44,427 bases of DNA from Deltaproteobacteria bacterium (GTDB lineage Bacteria > Myxococcota_A > Polyangia > DRWM01 > JAAZOP01). Made by a program: the position numbers and the translations under genes. Position 1 is the stretch's first letter. The number at the start of each line of letters is the position of its first letter. Under the pieces are notes generated by a model. That model was not told the DNA's origin. It was given only the letters and a program-made list of their open reading frames with translations, and made no database searches. Shown in pieces: positions 8,106-15,754 of this stretch. Where the stretch lies: NCBI GenBank assembly GCA_016218815.1, contig JACRCX010000151.1:1-44427 (forward strand), read 5' to 3'.

Positions 8106-10151
8106 GTGAGGAAGAATCCGTACCTCAACCGCCTCCCCGTGCGCGACCCGGCGCGTTTCTACGGCCGCAAGCGCGAGGTGCGCCGGGTGATGGCCGGACT
8201 GGCCGCCGACCCGCCGCAGTCGTTCTCGCTGGTCGGCGACCGCCGCATCGGGAAGTCGTCGCTGCTGCACCAGCTCCAGAACCCCGACGTGCTCAGGACC
8301 AACGTTCCCGAGACCGTCGTGGGCTCGCTGCGGCTGCGCTACCACGACTTCCAGTCCGGCGCGCCGTCCGACGAGCCGGCGTTCCTCGAGTTCCTCTGCC
8401 GCCACGTCGCCGCCGCCCTCGGCGCGCCCGCCGCGCCCGCACCCTCCCGCGAGTGCCTGCTCGACTTGCTCCGGCAGCTCGACGCCGCCGGACTGCGGCT
8501 GGCTCTCTTGTGGGACGAGTTCGAGGTGGTGACCCGCCACCGCGGCCTGGGGCTGGAAACGTACGCGTTCCTCCGCTCGCTCGCGCAGAACCACCGTCTC
8601 GCGTTCATCACGGCCTCCGGCCGCGACCTGCGCACCGTCTGCCATTCGGCCCAGGTGGCGGATTCGCCGTTCTTCAACGTCTTCCAGACGCTGCGGCTGC
8701 GCCCGCTGTCGCGCGAGGAAGCGCGGCTGCTGGCGACCGAGCCGTCGGAGGCGGCGGGGCTGCCGCTGGGCGCGTATGCGGACCGGCTGATCGATGATCT
8801 GGCCGGTACGTTCCCCTTCTTCCTCCAGATCGCGGGCGCGGCGCTGTTCGAGCACCTGGACGAAACGGGTGCGGGCGCGCCGGATTTCGCCGCGGTCGAG
8901 GACCGGTTCCTCGAGGAGTCGGAGCCGCACTTCCGCTACGTCTGGGAGGAGCGACTCTCGGAGGAGGAGCGCCGCGTGATGGCCGAAGCGGCGCGGGGCC
9001 GGGTGACGACGGCAACCTCGCGCCGGGTGGCCGAGCGGCTGGAGCGCGAGGGGTACGTGGCGAAGCGCGACGGCGGCTATGCGCCGTTCTCGCGGTGCTT
9101 CGCGCGGTTCGTGCGGGAGTCGCTCGACGAGGCGACGACAGCGGAGGAGGAAGGCGCGACGGTGATGGGGGAGACGCGCGCCGACACGTCGCGCCTGCAC
9201 GGCGCGCCGCCGGCGGCCGGAGTCGCCGGTCCGGCCTCGCGTCGGATCAGCACCCCGGGGCCGCTGGGGCCGGGCTCGGTGCTCCTGGGCAAGTACGAGG
9301 TCGTCTCGGAGCTGGGTGAGGGGGGGATGGGGAAGGTCTACCTGGCCCGGCACATCGACCTGGGGCGAAAGATCGTCGTCAAGGTGCTCAACCCGCAGGT
9401 GGCCAAGGCGCCGGACATGATCACGCGCTTCCGCCGCGAGGCGATGGCCGCCAGCGCGATCGGACACCCGAACGTGGTGCAGGTGCACGACTTCGACTGG
9501 CACGAGGACGGCCGCCCGTTCCTGGTGATGGAGTACCTCGAGGGGGAGGACCTGGCGCAACGGATCTACGGGAGGGCGGGCAACGAATCGCACCCGCTGG
9601 CGCCGCGCGAGGCCCTGGAGATCGCCTGCGCGGCGTGCGAGGGGCTGGGCGCGGCGCACGACCGGCACGTGGTGCACCGCGACCTCAAGCCGAGCAACCT
9701 GTTCCTGGCGCGACCGACGGGGACGACGCCGAGCGGTCCGCGCGGCTACGTGGTCAAGCTGCTCGATTTCGGCATCTCGAAGATCGTCGACGTCGGCGCC
9801 GCCCAGCCGCTCACCCGGTCGTCCGGAATGCTCGGGACGCCGTGCTACATGGCGCCCGAGCAGATCGCGGACGCGACGTCGGCCGGGCCCGCGGCGGATC
9901 AGTACGCATTGGGAGTGGTGCTGTACGAGGCTCTGACGGCGGTGCTGCCGTTCGAGGCGGGACCGGCGATGTCGCGCCCGTTCTGGCCGAACCCCCCGCC
10001 TCCGCCTCCGCCTCCGCCGAGCGCGCGGCGCGCGGGCATTCCACCGGCGCTGGACGAGGTCGCACTGCGGGCGCTCGCGTTCTACCCCCACGACCGTTTC
10101 CCGACCGTTCACGCGATGGCCGACGCGCTGCGGATGATCGATGCCGGCTGA
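8106..10151 (+). CDS. Fusion of a STAND/AAA-like ATPase (N-term) with a Hanks-type Ser/Thr protein kinase (C-term)
   Basis: 681 residues from a GTG. ATPase half: FYGRKREV at 18-25, Walker A GDRRIGKS at 44-51, Walker B-like LALLWDEFE, then a winged-helix-like stretch to about 340. A linker of about 50 residues leads to a complete kinase (about 395-681): Gly loop GEGGMGKVYL, Lys426 in VVKVLNP, HRDLKPSN with catalytic Asp526, DFG with Asp554, and GTPCYMAPEQ. A Pro-rich loop (nine prolines in a row) sits late in the catalytic domain. No membrane segment is seen, so both halves should be cytosolic. Kinase-ATPase fusions normally carry the kinase first; here the order is reversed. The preceding gene encodes a stand-alone paralogue of the ATPase half. 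Confidence 0.92.
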   Translation: MRKNPYLNRLPVRDPARFYGRKREVRRVMAGLAADPPQSFSLVGDRRIGKSSLLHQLQNPDVLRTNVPETVVGSLRLRYHDFQSGAPSDEPAFLEFLCRHVAAALGAPAAPAPSRECLLDLLRQLDAAGLRLALLWDEFEVVTRHRGLGLETYAFLRSLAQNHRLAFITASGRDLRTVCHSAQVADSPFFNVFQTLRLRPLSREEARLLATEPSEAAGLPLGAYADRLIDDLAGTFPFFLQIAGAALFEHLDETGAGAPDFAAVEDRFLEESEPHFRYVWEERLSEEERRVMAEAARGRVTTATSRRVAERLEREGYVAKRDGGYAPFSRCFARFVRESLDEATTAEEEGATVMGETRADTSRLHGAPPAAGVAGPASRRISTPGPLGPGSVLLGKYEVVSELGEGGMGKVYLARHIDLGRKIVVKVLNPQVAKAPDMITRFRREAMAASAIGHPNVVQVHDFDWHEDGRPFLVMEYLEGEDLAQRIYGRAGNESHPLAPREALEIACAACEGLGAAHDRHVVHRDLKPSNLFLARPTGTTPSGPRGYVVKLLDFGISKIVDVGAAQPLTRSSGMLGTPCYMAPEQIADATSAGPAADQYALGVVLYEALTAVLPFEAGPAMSRPFWPNPPPPPPPPPSARRAGIPPALDEVALRALAFYPHDRFPTVHAMADALRMIDAG

Positions 10152-11742
10152 GGGGGACCCGAAACCGACCGGTAGGGGAGCCACGCTGCGCCGGACGGAC
10201 GCGCAGCGGACGTCCCGGCGCAAGTGCTCCCGCACGGGTTGGCTCGCGGGCGCACTCGCCCCTCGGCTCGCTTCGCTCGCTCGGGGCTACGTGACGCCCC
10301 TACCGGTCGCAGTTATTCTGTTCCTCCTCACCTGCCGCTCCACGTCGCCCGCGGCGCCGTCGACCGAGGTGCCGGCGGGGGCGGCCGTCGACGCGGCCGC
10401 GCCGGAATCCCCTCGCCTCGCCGCGCCGGACGACGCGACGAGCGCGGACGCAGAACTGGAGTCCATCGCCGTCGACGACGCGCATCCCGCAGTCGACGCC
10501 GTCGAGCCCGCGCCATCCGTCCCGTCGCCCTCCCCTCCCTTCTTCGCCATGTTCGGCGGCGACCTGATGGCGCACGACCAGATCCGGAGCGTGGCCGCGG
10601 AGCACGCGACGGGCGATCCTGCGACAGGCTGGTCGTGGCTGCTGCGGGAAATCACTCCGATCAAGCGGCGGCTCGAGGCGCTCGGCCGCGTCGTCTTCGT
10701 CGCCAACCTCGAATTCCCCGTCGCGAACGAGCGCGAGGAGCCGCGGCGCTGGCCGCCGCGGTTCAACGGGCCGCCGGCGGCGCCGCTCGGGTTCCACGAG
10801 GCCGGGGTGGACGTCGTCACGGTCGCGAACAACCACGCCTACGATCAGCATCGCGAGGGTCTGGCCGAGACCGTCGCCGCCGCGCGCGACGCAGGCCTGA
10901 GGACGGCCGGCGGCGGCGCGGAGTTCGAGGCGCACGCGCCGGTGTTCCTGTCCGAGGCGGAGCCGCGGATCGCGATGCTGGCCTACCTCTGGACGCCGTC
11001 GACCTACCGGGATCCGTCCGACCCGGCCGCCGCGCGGGTCGCGACGCTCGACGACCGCGTCGAGGACGAGGTGCGGGCCGCGCGGGCCGATGCCGACCTG
11101 CTGTTCGTCGTCGTGCACTGGATCGGGGAGTTCGTGGAGGAGCCCCTGCCGGAGTGGCGAGAATGGACCGAGCGGATCGCGGCGGCGGGAGCCGACGCGA
11201 TCGTCTGCCACGGACCGCATGTGGTCGGTCCCGTGGAGAAGACCGCCGTCGAAGGGCGCGCCGTGCCCGTCGTCTTCTCGCTCGGGAACCTCGTGTCCAA
11301 CATGGGCTGGGGGGTCCACCCCGGGGTGGTGCCGGCCGAGACGGACGACTCGGAATTCCGGTCCGAGGCGCGACGTGAGGCGTTGGCGACGTTCCGCATC
11401 GTGGCGACCGGCGACGGTTCCGCGCCAGGCTGGGCCATCGACGGGCTGTGGATGATCCCCTTGTGGCTGGAGGACAACAAGCCGGTGACGACGCTTCGCG
11501 GCGGCCCGCTGCGCGAGATCTTCCCGCGCCCGATGCCCTGGTGCGTGCCGGACCCGCGGGTTGGATGCTGGGAGCGGGCGCCGGACGAGTGGTGCAAGGG
11601 GCGGCTCGCGATGATCCTCGCGGCGCGGGAGGAGCTGCACCAGGTGATGTGGAGCGCCCCGGCGCCCGCGCTCGAGCCGTGTCCGCCGGGGAGCAACGCG
11701 TACGAACCGCCGTTCGAGTGGTCGGACCCGGACGGCATCTGA
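10141..11742 (+). CDS. CapA/PgsA-family metallophosphatase-like lipoprotein (first copy)
   Basis: CapA-type fold: FGGDLMAHDQI, VFVANLEFPV, VVTVANNHAYDQ, VVVHWIGEF, CHGPHVVG and VVFSLGNLV occur in the order expected for the family, which acts in poly-gamma-glutamate or capsule production in Bacillus and is a metallophosphoesterase relative. The predicted lipobox is LLTC with Cys65 when counted from 10141. The start is uncertain: ATG 10141 overlaps the kinase stop by 11 nt and gives a long basic n-region, while GTG 10291 would start right at the hydrophobic segment (VTPLPVAVILFLLTC) but without basic residues. The substrate in this organism is unknown. A second family member lies at 18595-20277. 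Confidence 0.85.
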   Translation: MPAEGDPKPTGRGATLRRTDAQRTSRRKCSRTGWLAGALAPRLASLARGYVTPLPVAVILFLLTCRSTSPAAPSTEVPAGAAVDAAAPESPRLAAPDDATSADAELESIAVDDAHPAVDAVEPAPSVPSPSPPFFAMFGGDLMAHDQIRSVAAEHATGDPATGWSWLLREITPIKRRLEALGRVVFVANLEFPVANEREEPRRWPPRFNGPPAAPLGFHEAGVDVVTVANNHAYDQHREGLAETVAAARDAGLRTAGGGAEFEAHAPVFLSEAEPRIAMLAYLWTPSTYRDPSDPAAARVATLDDRVEDEVRAARADADLLFVVVHWIGEFVEEPLPEWREWTERIAAAGADAIVCHGPHVVGPVEKTAVEGRAVPVVFSLGNLVSNMGWGVHPGVVPAETDDSEFRSEARREALATFRIVATGDGSAPGWAIDGLWMIPLWLEDNKPVTTLRGGPLREIFPRPMPWCVPDPRVGCWERAPDEWCKGRLAMILAAREELHQVMWSAPAPALEPCPPGSNAYEPPFEWSDPDGI

Positions 11743-11768
11743 CCTGCGCCGCCGATCTGTGCTATTCC
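11739..11768 (+). promoter_or_regulatory. Candidate promoter CTGACC-N18-TATTCC, leaderless
   Basis: The -35 box overlaps the stop codon of the CapA-like gene; the -10 has TGTGC before it. Only 8 nt separate the -10 from the GTG at 11777, and no Shine-Dalgarno sequence is present, so the transcript would start at or near the start codon. Confidence 0.4.
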
Positions 11769-11776
11769 GGCCCCCC

Positions 11777-12448
11777 GTGAGGCCCCGAATCCCGCGACAC
11801 CCTCCGCCCGCCCTCGCGCTGTCGCTGCTCCTCGCCGCCTCGCTCGCGGCTCGCGCCCATCCCTCCCTCGCGGATGCGGAAGGCGGGAACTGGCTGTCTC
11901 CGGCCTGGCCTCTCGCGGCGTTGGCGGTGCACACGGGATTGACGGCGGGGACGGCGGCCGCGGCGGGGTGGCCGGTCGACGACGCGATGCTGCGCTACGC
12001 CGCGGGCATGGCCGCGGGATCGGCGCCGGGCGCGCTGCTCCTGTGGCTCTGGGGCATCCCGTGCGCGGGCACCGACGAACGGACGGCAACGGGGTCGTGC
12101 TGGGTCGAGGCGGCGTTGCAGGCCACGGTGGTCGCGCTGCTCGACGCGAGCGCGATGTTCGCGACGATGCTCTTCGTCGCCGATGTCCCGGGAGACGTGC
12201 GCGTGCCGTCGGCGGGACTGACCGCGGGGTGGATCGCCGGCTGGACGTCCGGCACGACCGTGGCGCTCGTCCTGCCCCCGTTGCTCGGGGCCGGCTGGGG
12301 CGAGGACATCTGGTCGCTGGTCGGGTTGTTCGGTTGGACCCACGGCGCCGTGGCCACCGCCTTGCTGGCGGCGGTGTATGCCATCCGCGGCGAAGGCGCC
12401 GGGAGCACATGGTCGGTCCAGCTACCGCTCGTCGCCACGGAGTGGTAG
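11777..12448 (+). CDS. Small membrane protein of unknown function
   Basis: 223 residues from GTG 11777 (GTG 11759 would add six codons). An N-terminal signal-like segment (ALALSLLLAASLAARA) is followed by about five hydrophobic segments, for example GAPGALLLWLWG-like near 85, LLDASAMFATMLFVA, GTTVALVLPPLLG and AVATALLAAVYAI. Two Cys residues (IPCAG and TGSCW) sit in the loop after the third segment. I do not recognise the family. It follows the CapA-like gene closely but may have its own leaderless promoter. Confidence 0.7.
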   Translation: MRPRIPRHPPPALALSLLLAASLAARAHPSLADAEGGNWLSPAWPLAALAVHTGLTAGTAAAAGWPVDDAMLRYAAGMAAGSAPGALLLWLWGIPCAGTDERTATGSCWVEAALQATVVALLDASAMFATMLFVADVPGDVRVPSAGLTAGWIAGWTSGTTVALVLPPLLGAGWGEDIWSLVGLFGWTHGAVATALLAAVYAIRGEGAGSTWSVQLPLVATEW

Positions 12449-12460
12449 CGCTCCGGATTT

Positions 12461-12507
12461 CGCGCAAAGGACGCAAAGGAGACGCCAACGCCAAGCTCGC
12501 CAAGGGG
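12461..12507. repeat. Short degenerate CGCAAAGG/CGCCAAG direct repeat
   Basis: Runs of cgCAAAGga, cgCAAAGga, cgCCAA, cgCCAAG and cgCCAAGgg follow one another with 9-12 bp spacing just after the membrane-protein gene. It is A-richer than its surroundings and looks like a simple intergenic repeat. No function can be assigned. Confidence 0.5.
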
Positions 12508-12516
12508 GATGCGGAA

Positions 12517-12546
12517 TTGTGAGGGAGAGCCGCCCGTGTGTTACAG
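12517..12546 (+). promoter_or_regulatory. Candidate promoter TTGTGA-N18-TTACAG
   Basis: Lies 21 bp before the GTG of the pseudouridine synthase gene, with GTGTG immediately before the -10. Assigned by eye; moderate match to the sigma70 consensus. Confidence 0.4.
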
Positions 12547-12567
12547 GTGGCGCCGGGGGATAGAAGC

Positions 12568-13524
12568 GTGACGACGATGGTCGCGGAAGATCTCGAGGTG
12601 ACGGCGGCGCTGGCGGGGACGAGGCTGGAGGCGCTCGTGCGCGGGCGCTTCGCCGGCAGCTCGCTGACGCAGGTCCGCCGCGTGATCGCCGCGGGCGACG
12701 TGCTGGTCAACGGCCGGCCGCAGGCCAAAGGCTACCGGCTGCACGAAGGAGACCGGGTGGCCATCGGACGGACGCCGGAACGCGCCGACTGGCATCCGGC
12801 TCCGGGGGAGGTCCCGGGGCTCCTGTTCGTGTACGAGGACGCGGAGGTCGTCGCCGTGGCGAAGCCGGCGGGCGCCCCGTCGGCGCCGCTGCGGGCCGAA
12901 GAGACGGGAACGGTGGCCAACGCGCTGGTCGCCCATGACGCCGCGCTGGCTGGGATCGGCCGCGGCCCGCGCGACGCCGGATTGGTTTCGCGCCTGGACA
13001 CCGGCACCAGCGGGCTCCTCCTGGCCGCGCGCACGAAGGCGGCCTTCGCGGCGCTGCTCGAGGCGTCGAGCCGCAACGAGATCGCCAAGGGGTACCTGGC
13101 GCTGGTGGAAGGGGTGCGGCGCACGCCGTGGCCTTCGACGATTCGCCGCCCGCTCGTCCCCCACGGTCCGCGCGGCGCGACGGTCGTCGCCGGCGCCGAG
13201 CACGACGGGTCGCGAATTCCGGAGACGCGCATCCTGCGCACGCGTTCGGGGACCGGCGCGACCATCGTCGTCGCCGAGATCCGCCAGGGGATGCGCCACC
13301 AGGTCCGCGCGCACCTCGCCGCCATCGGGCATCCGGTGCTCGGCGACGTCGAGCGCGGCGGGCGTCCGTTGGGGGACGGCCGGCTGGCCCTGCACGCGGC
13401 CTGGATCGAGTTTCCCCATCCGCGCACCGGACACCGCATGAAGCTCGACACGCCGCCGATGGAGCCGCTCGCCTCGGCGCTGCTGGAAGTGCGGCTCGCC
13501 GTACGCAAGCGCGAGGAACCCTAG
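12568..13524 (+). CDS. RluA-family 23S rRNA/tRNA pseudouridine synthase with S4 domain
   Basis: 318 residues. The N-terminal S4 RNA-binding domain (about 10-70; RRVIAAGDVLVNGRPQ) precedes a RluA/RluD-type catalytic domain with LVSRLDTGTSGLLL, in which Asp144 is the catalytic residue, and GMRHQVRAHLAAIGHPVLGD near the C-terminus. The usual His before the Arg-Leu-Asp of this motif is Ser here. The enzyme isomerises uridine to pseudouridine in structured RNA; whether it is RluD-like cannot be decided. The start at GTG 12568 is preferred for its upstream GGGGG; ATG 12577 is possible. The stop is one base before the next gene. Confidence 0.9.
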   Translation: MTTMVAEDLEVTAALAGTRLEALVRGRFAGSSLTQVRRVIAAGDVLVNGRPQAKGYRLHEGDRVAIGRTPERADWHPAPGEVPGLLFVYEDAEVVAVAKPAGAPSAPLRAEETGTVANALVAHDAALAGIGRGPRDAGLVSRLDTGTSGLLLAARTKAAFAALLEASSRNEIAKGYLALVEGVRRTPWPSTIRRPLVPHGPRGATVVAGAEHDGSRIPETRILRTRSGTGATIVVAEIRQGMRHQVRAHLAAIGHPVLGDVERGGRPLGDGRLALHAAWIEFPHPRTGHRMKLDTPPMEPLASALLEVRLAVRKREEP

Positions 13525-13525
13525 A

Positions 13526-14188
13526 GTGGCCGGGACGGACGAGCGCCGGGCGGCCGACCGGGAGCGGATGGTCGCGCGGCAGCTCGAGGCCCGCGGGGTG
13601 CGCGACGAGCGCGTCCTGGCGGCGATGCGGCGCGTGCCGCGGCACCTCTTCCTGCCGGCAGGCCACGAGGACGAGGCGTACGGGGACCATCCGGTGCCGA
13701 TCGGCGAGGGGCAGACGATCTCGCAGCCGTTCATCGTGGCCGAGATGACCGCGCTGGCGCTCTCGGCGACCCCGCCCGTCCGGCGGGCGCTCGACGTCGG
13801 CACCGGCTCCGGCTACCAGGCGGCCCTCCTGGCAGAAGTGGGATTCGACGTGGTGTCGATCGAGCGGTTGCCGAGTCTGGCGGAGCGCGCCCGGGCGACG
13901 CTGGCGGCGGCGGGCTACGGGCGCGTCGACGTTCGCGTGGGCGACGGGACGCTCGGATGTCCCGACGCCGCCCCGTTCTGCGCGATCGTCGTCGGCGCCG
14001 CCGCGCCCGAGGTTCCGTCGGCCCTGAGCGAGCAACTCCGCATCGGCGGCGTGCTCGTCCTCCCCGTCGGCACGCGCTCGCTGCAGGACATGGTGGTCGT
14101 CCGCCGCACCCCGCACGGCCTGGAGCGCGAGACCGCCGGCGCCTGCGTCTTCGTCCCGCTGGTCGGCGAGCAAGGCTGGGAGAAGTAG
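13526..14188 (+). CDS. pcm: Protein-L-isoaspartate O-methyltransferase
   Basis: 220 residues, the normal family length. It carries the family pattern: RVPRHLFLP, AYGDHPVPIGEGQTISQP (isoaspartyl-peptide binding), LDVGTGSGYQAALLAE (SAM motif I), VRVGDGTLG, IVVGAAAPEVP, GGVLVLPVG and VFVPLVGEQGW. It transfers a methyl group from S-adenosylmethionine to damaged isoaspartyl residues so that they can return to aspartate. GTG start one base after the pseudouridine synthase stop, so the two genes are coupled. It converges on the metallophosphoesterase gene with a 10-bp gap. Confidence 0.95.
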   Translation: MAGTDERRAADRERMVARQLEARGVRDERVLAAMRRVPRHLFLPAGHEDEAYGDHPVPIGEGQTISQPFIVAEMTALALSATPPVRRALDVGTGSGYQAALLAEVGFDVVSIERLPSLAERARATLAAAGYGRVDVRVGDGTLGCPDAAPFCAIVVGAAAPEVPSALSEQLRIGGVLVLPVGTRSLQDMVVVRRTPHGLERETAGACVFVPLVGEQGWEK

Positions 14189-14198
14189 ACCGCTCCAC

Positions 14199-15611
14199 CT
14201 AGCACGAACCGACGCGCGCCTGGCCGGGGTCCATCCACGAGCCGAACTCGACCTCGGGCTTGCCGTCGCGGAAGACGGCGAGGAGGTAGTTCCTGAAACC
14301 CGGCCGCAGCTCGGCGGGGCGACGGCGGCTCATGATCGGCGCCCAGGCGCCGGTGTCGACGAAGACCAGGGTCTCGCCGAGCGGGATCAGGCGGGGCTTG
14401 TGCGTGTGGCCGAAGGTGACCACGCGCGCCGGCAGCATGCGGGCCACCGCTCGCGCGCGCTCGGGGATCTCCTGCTCCAGCGTGAAGATCGTCTCTCCCT
14501 CCGCAAGCTGCTCGTAGATGAAGTAGAGCAGCGGGAAGGTCGAGAGCGGCACCATCAGCTTGGCCCACAGCGGGACGGGAAGCAGCGCCAGCGCCACCGT
14601 GCCGCTGCACATCGCCAGGGCGATCAACACGCGGTCCAGCCACAGCTCGCGGAACAGCCGGAACATCCGGCTCGTGATCGGCTTGCGCTGGAGCTGGCCG
14701 AGCGCGCGGAGATCGTCGAGCCCGAGCCCGTACTCGCCCGCCACTTCCGCCAGCCGCTCGGCGTGCTCGGGTGGCGGGAAGAGCAGCCTCTTCTTCGTGC
14801 GAAAGAGCATGACCATCACGACCAGGCTGCCCCAGAACCAGCTCACGACCAGGCTGCGGCGGGAAAAGGCGTAGTAGCGCAGCCAGTGCACGAGGTAGCG
14901 GAAGGCGTTGAGGATGTAGTCCGAGGCGTGCGGGTTGAAGTAGCCCATGCGGGTCATGAGGTAGCGGTTCGACAGGTTGCCCATCGGCAGGGCGAGCGTC
15001 GGCTTCCCGCGCCGCTCGACCGTCGGCCAGAGCTGGTGGCGAAATGTCGTGTACATGTCGTACTGGTGCCCATGTTCGATGTAGATCTCGTCCCGCACGT
15101 AATGGAACCACGGCCGGAAGAGGACGCGATCGATGGCCAACGAGCGGCCGGCGGCGGCGGCGCGACGCTCGAGGGCCGCGACGAGCGCGCGCCGCACCTC
15201 GGGGAAGTGGAACTCGCGGTCGTGGTTGCCCAGGACGTAGATCAGCTCGTGGCCGTCCGCGACGAAACCGGCCAGGGTGGCCAGGAAGCGCGGGTGGTGT
15301 TCGAGCATCCGCTCAAGCTTCCAGACCGATTTCTCGGCGGTGGCGTCCAGGCCGCGGCGGCGCTCGAACCTCCGCACGGGCCAGGGCGGCTTCTCCGGCA
15401 CCGCGGTCACGACGTCGAAGTCGAAGATGTCGCCGTTGAGCACGAGGGCGAGGCGGTCGCCGCCCTCGGCCTCGGCGACGAAGCGCCGCACCAGCCGGTC
15501 GAACTCGTCGTCGAAGAGGTAGCGCGACGACTTGTAGGCCTTCCAGCCGTCGGGATTGTCCTCGACGTCCGCGAGGTGGAGATCGGAAACGACCAGGTAG
15601 CGATTCGCCAT
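14199..15611 (-). CDS. Calcineurin-like metallophosphoesterase with two membrane segments
   Basis: 470 residues. All five metal-binding blocks are present: SDLHLAD (residues 9-15), NGDIFDFD, GNHDREF, HGHQYD and, far downstream, GHTHKP. Between the fourth and fifth blocks is an insertion of about 150 residues with hydrophobic stretches (LVVSWFWGSLVVMVMLF, and VLIALAMCSGTVALALLPV followed by a second one). The phosphoesterase fold is therefore interrupted by a membrane-associated insert. The start at 15611 (MANRYLVVSDLHL) puts the first motif at the N-terminus, as usual. Its substrate is unknown; UDP-2,3-diacylglucosamine hydrolases and related envelope enzymes share the overall pattern. Confidence 0.88.
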   Translation of the reverse strand: MANRYLVVSDLHLADVEDNPDGWKAYKSSRYLFDDEFDRLVRRFVAEAEGGDRLALVLNGDIFDFDVVTAVPEKPPWPVRRFERRRGLDATAEKSVWKLERMLEHHPRFLATLAGFVADGHELIYVLGNHDREFHFPEVRRALVAALERRAAAAGRSLAIDRVLFRPWFHYVRDEIYIEHGHQYDMYTTFRHQLWPTVERRGKPTLALPMGNLSNRYLMTRMGYFNPHASDYILNAFRYLVHWLRYYAFSRRSLVVSWFWGSLVVMVMLFRTKKRLLFPPPEHAERLAEVAGEYGLGLDDLRALGQLQRKPITSRMFRLFRELWLDRVLIALAMCSGTVALALLPVPLWAKLMVPLSTFPLLYFIYEQLAEGETIFTLEQEIPERARAVARMLPARVVTFGHTHKPRLIPLGETLVFVDTGAWAPIMSRRRPAELRPGFRNYLLAVFRDGKPEVEFGSWMDPGQARVGSC

Positions 15612-15754
15612 GGGCCCGCCGTGCCGCCATCCGAGAAGATGACCACGCTTGGGCCCCGCGACAACCGGCGGCAGGCCGCGTACGCCCACGCACCGCGACC
15701 GCTCGACCGGTCGCCCGCCCGGGGCGACCGCTCGCCCCCGCCCGTTGCCGCTGG

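Noticed and set aside
10152..10290. Independent small gene or promoter between the kinase and CapA-like genes
   Set aside because: The stretch is in frame with the CapA-like gene and has no separate start with a ribosome site; start choice is left open in the annotation.
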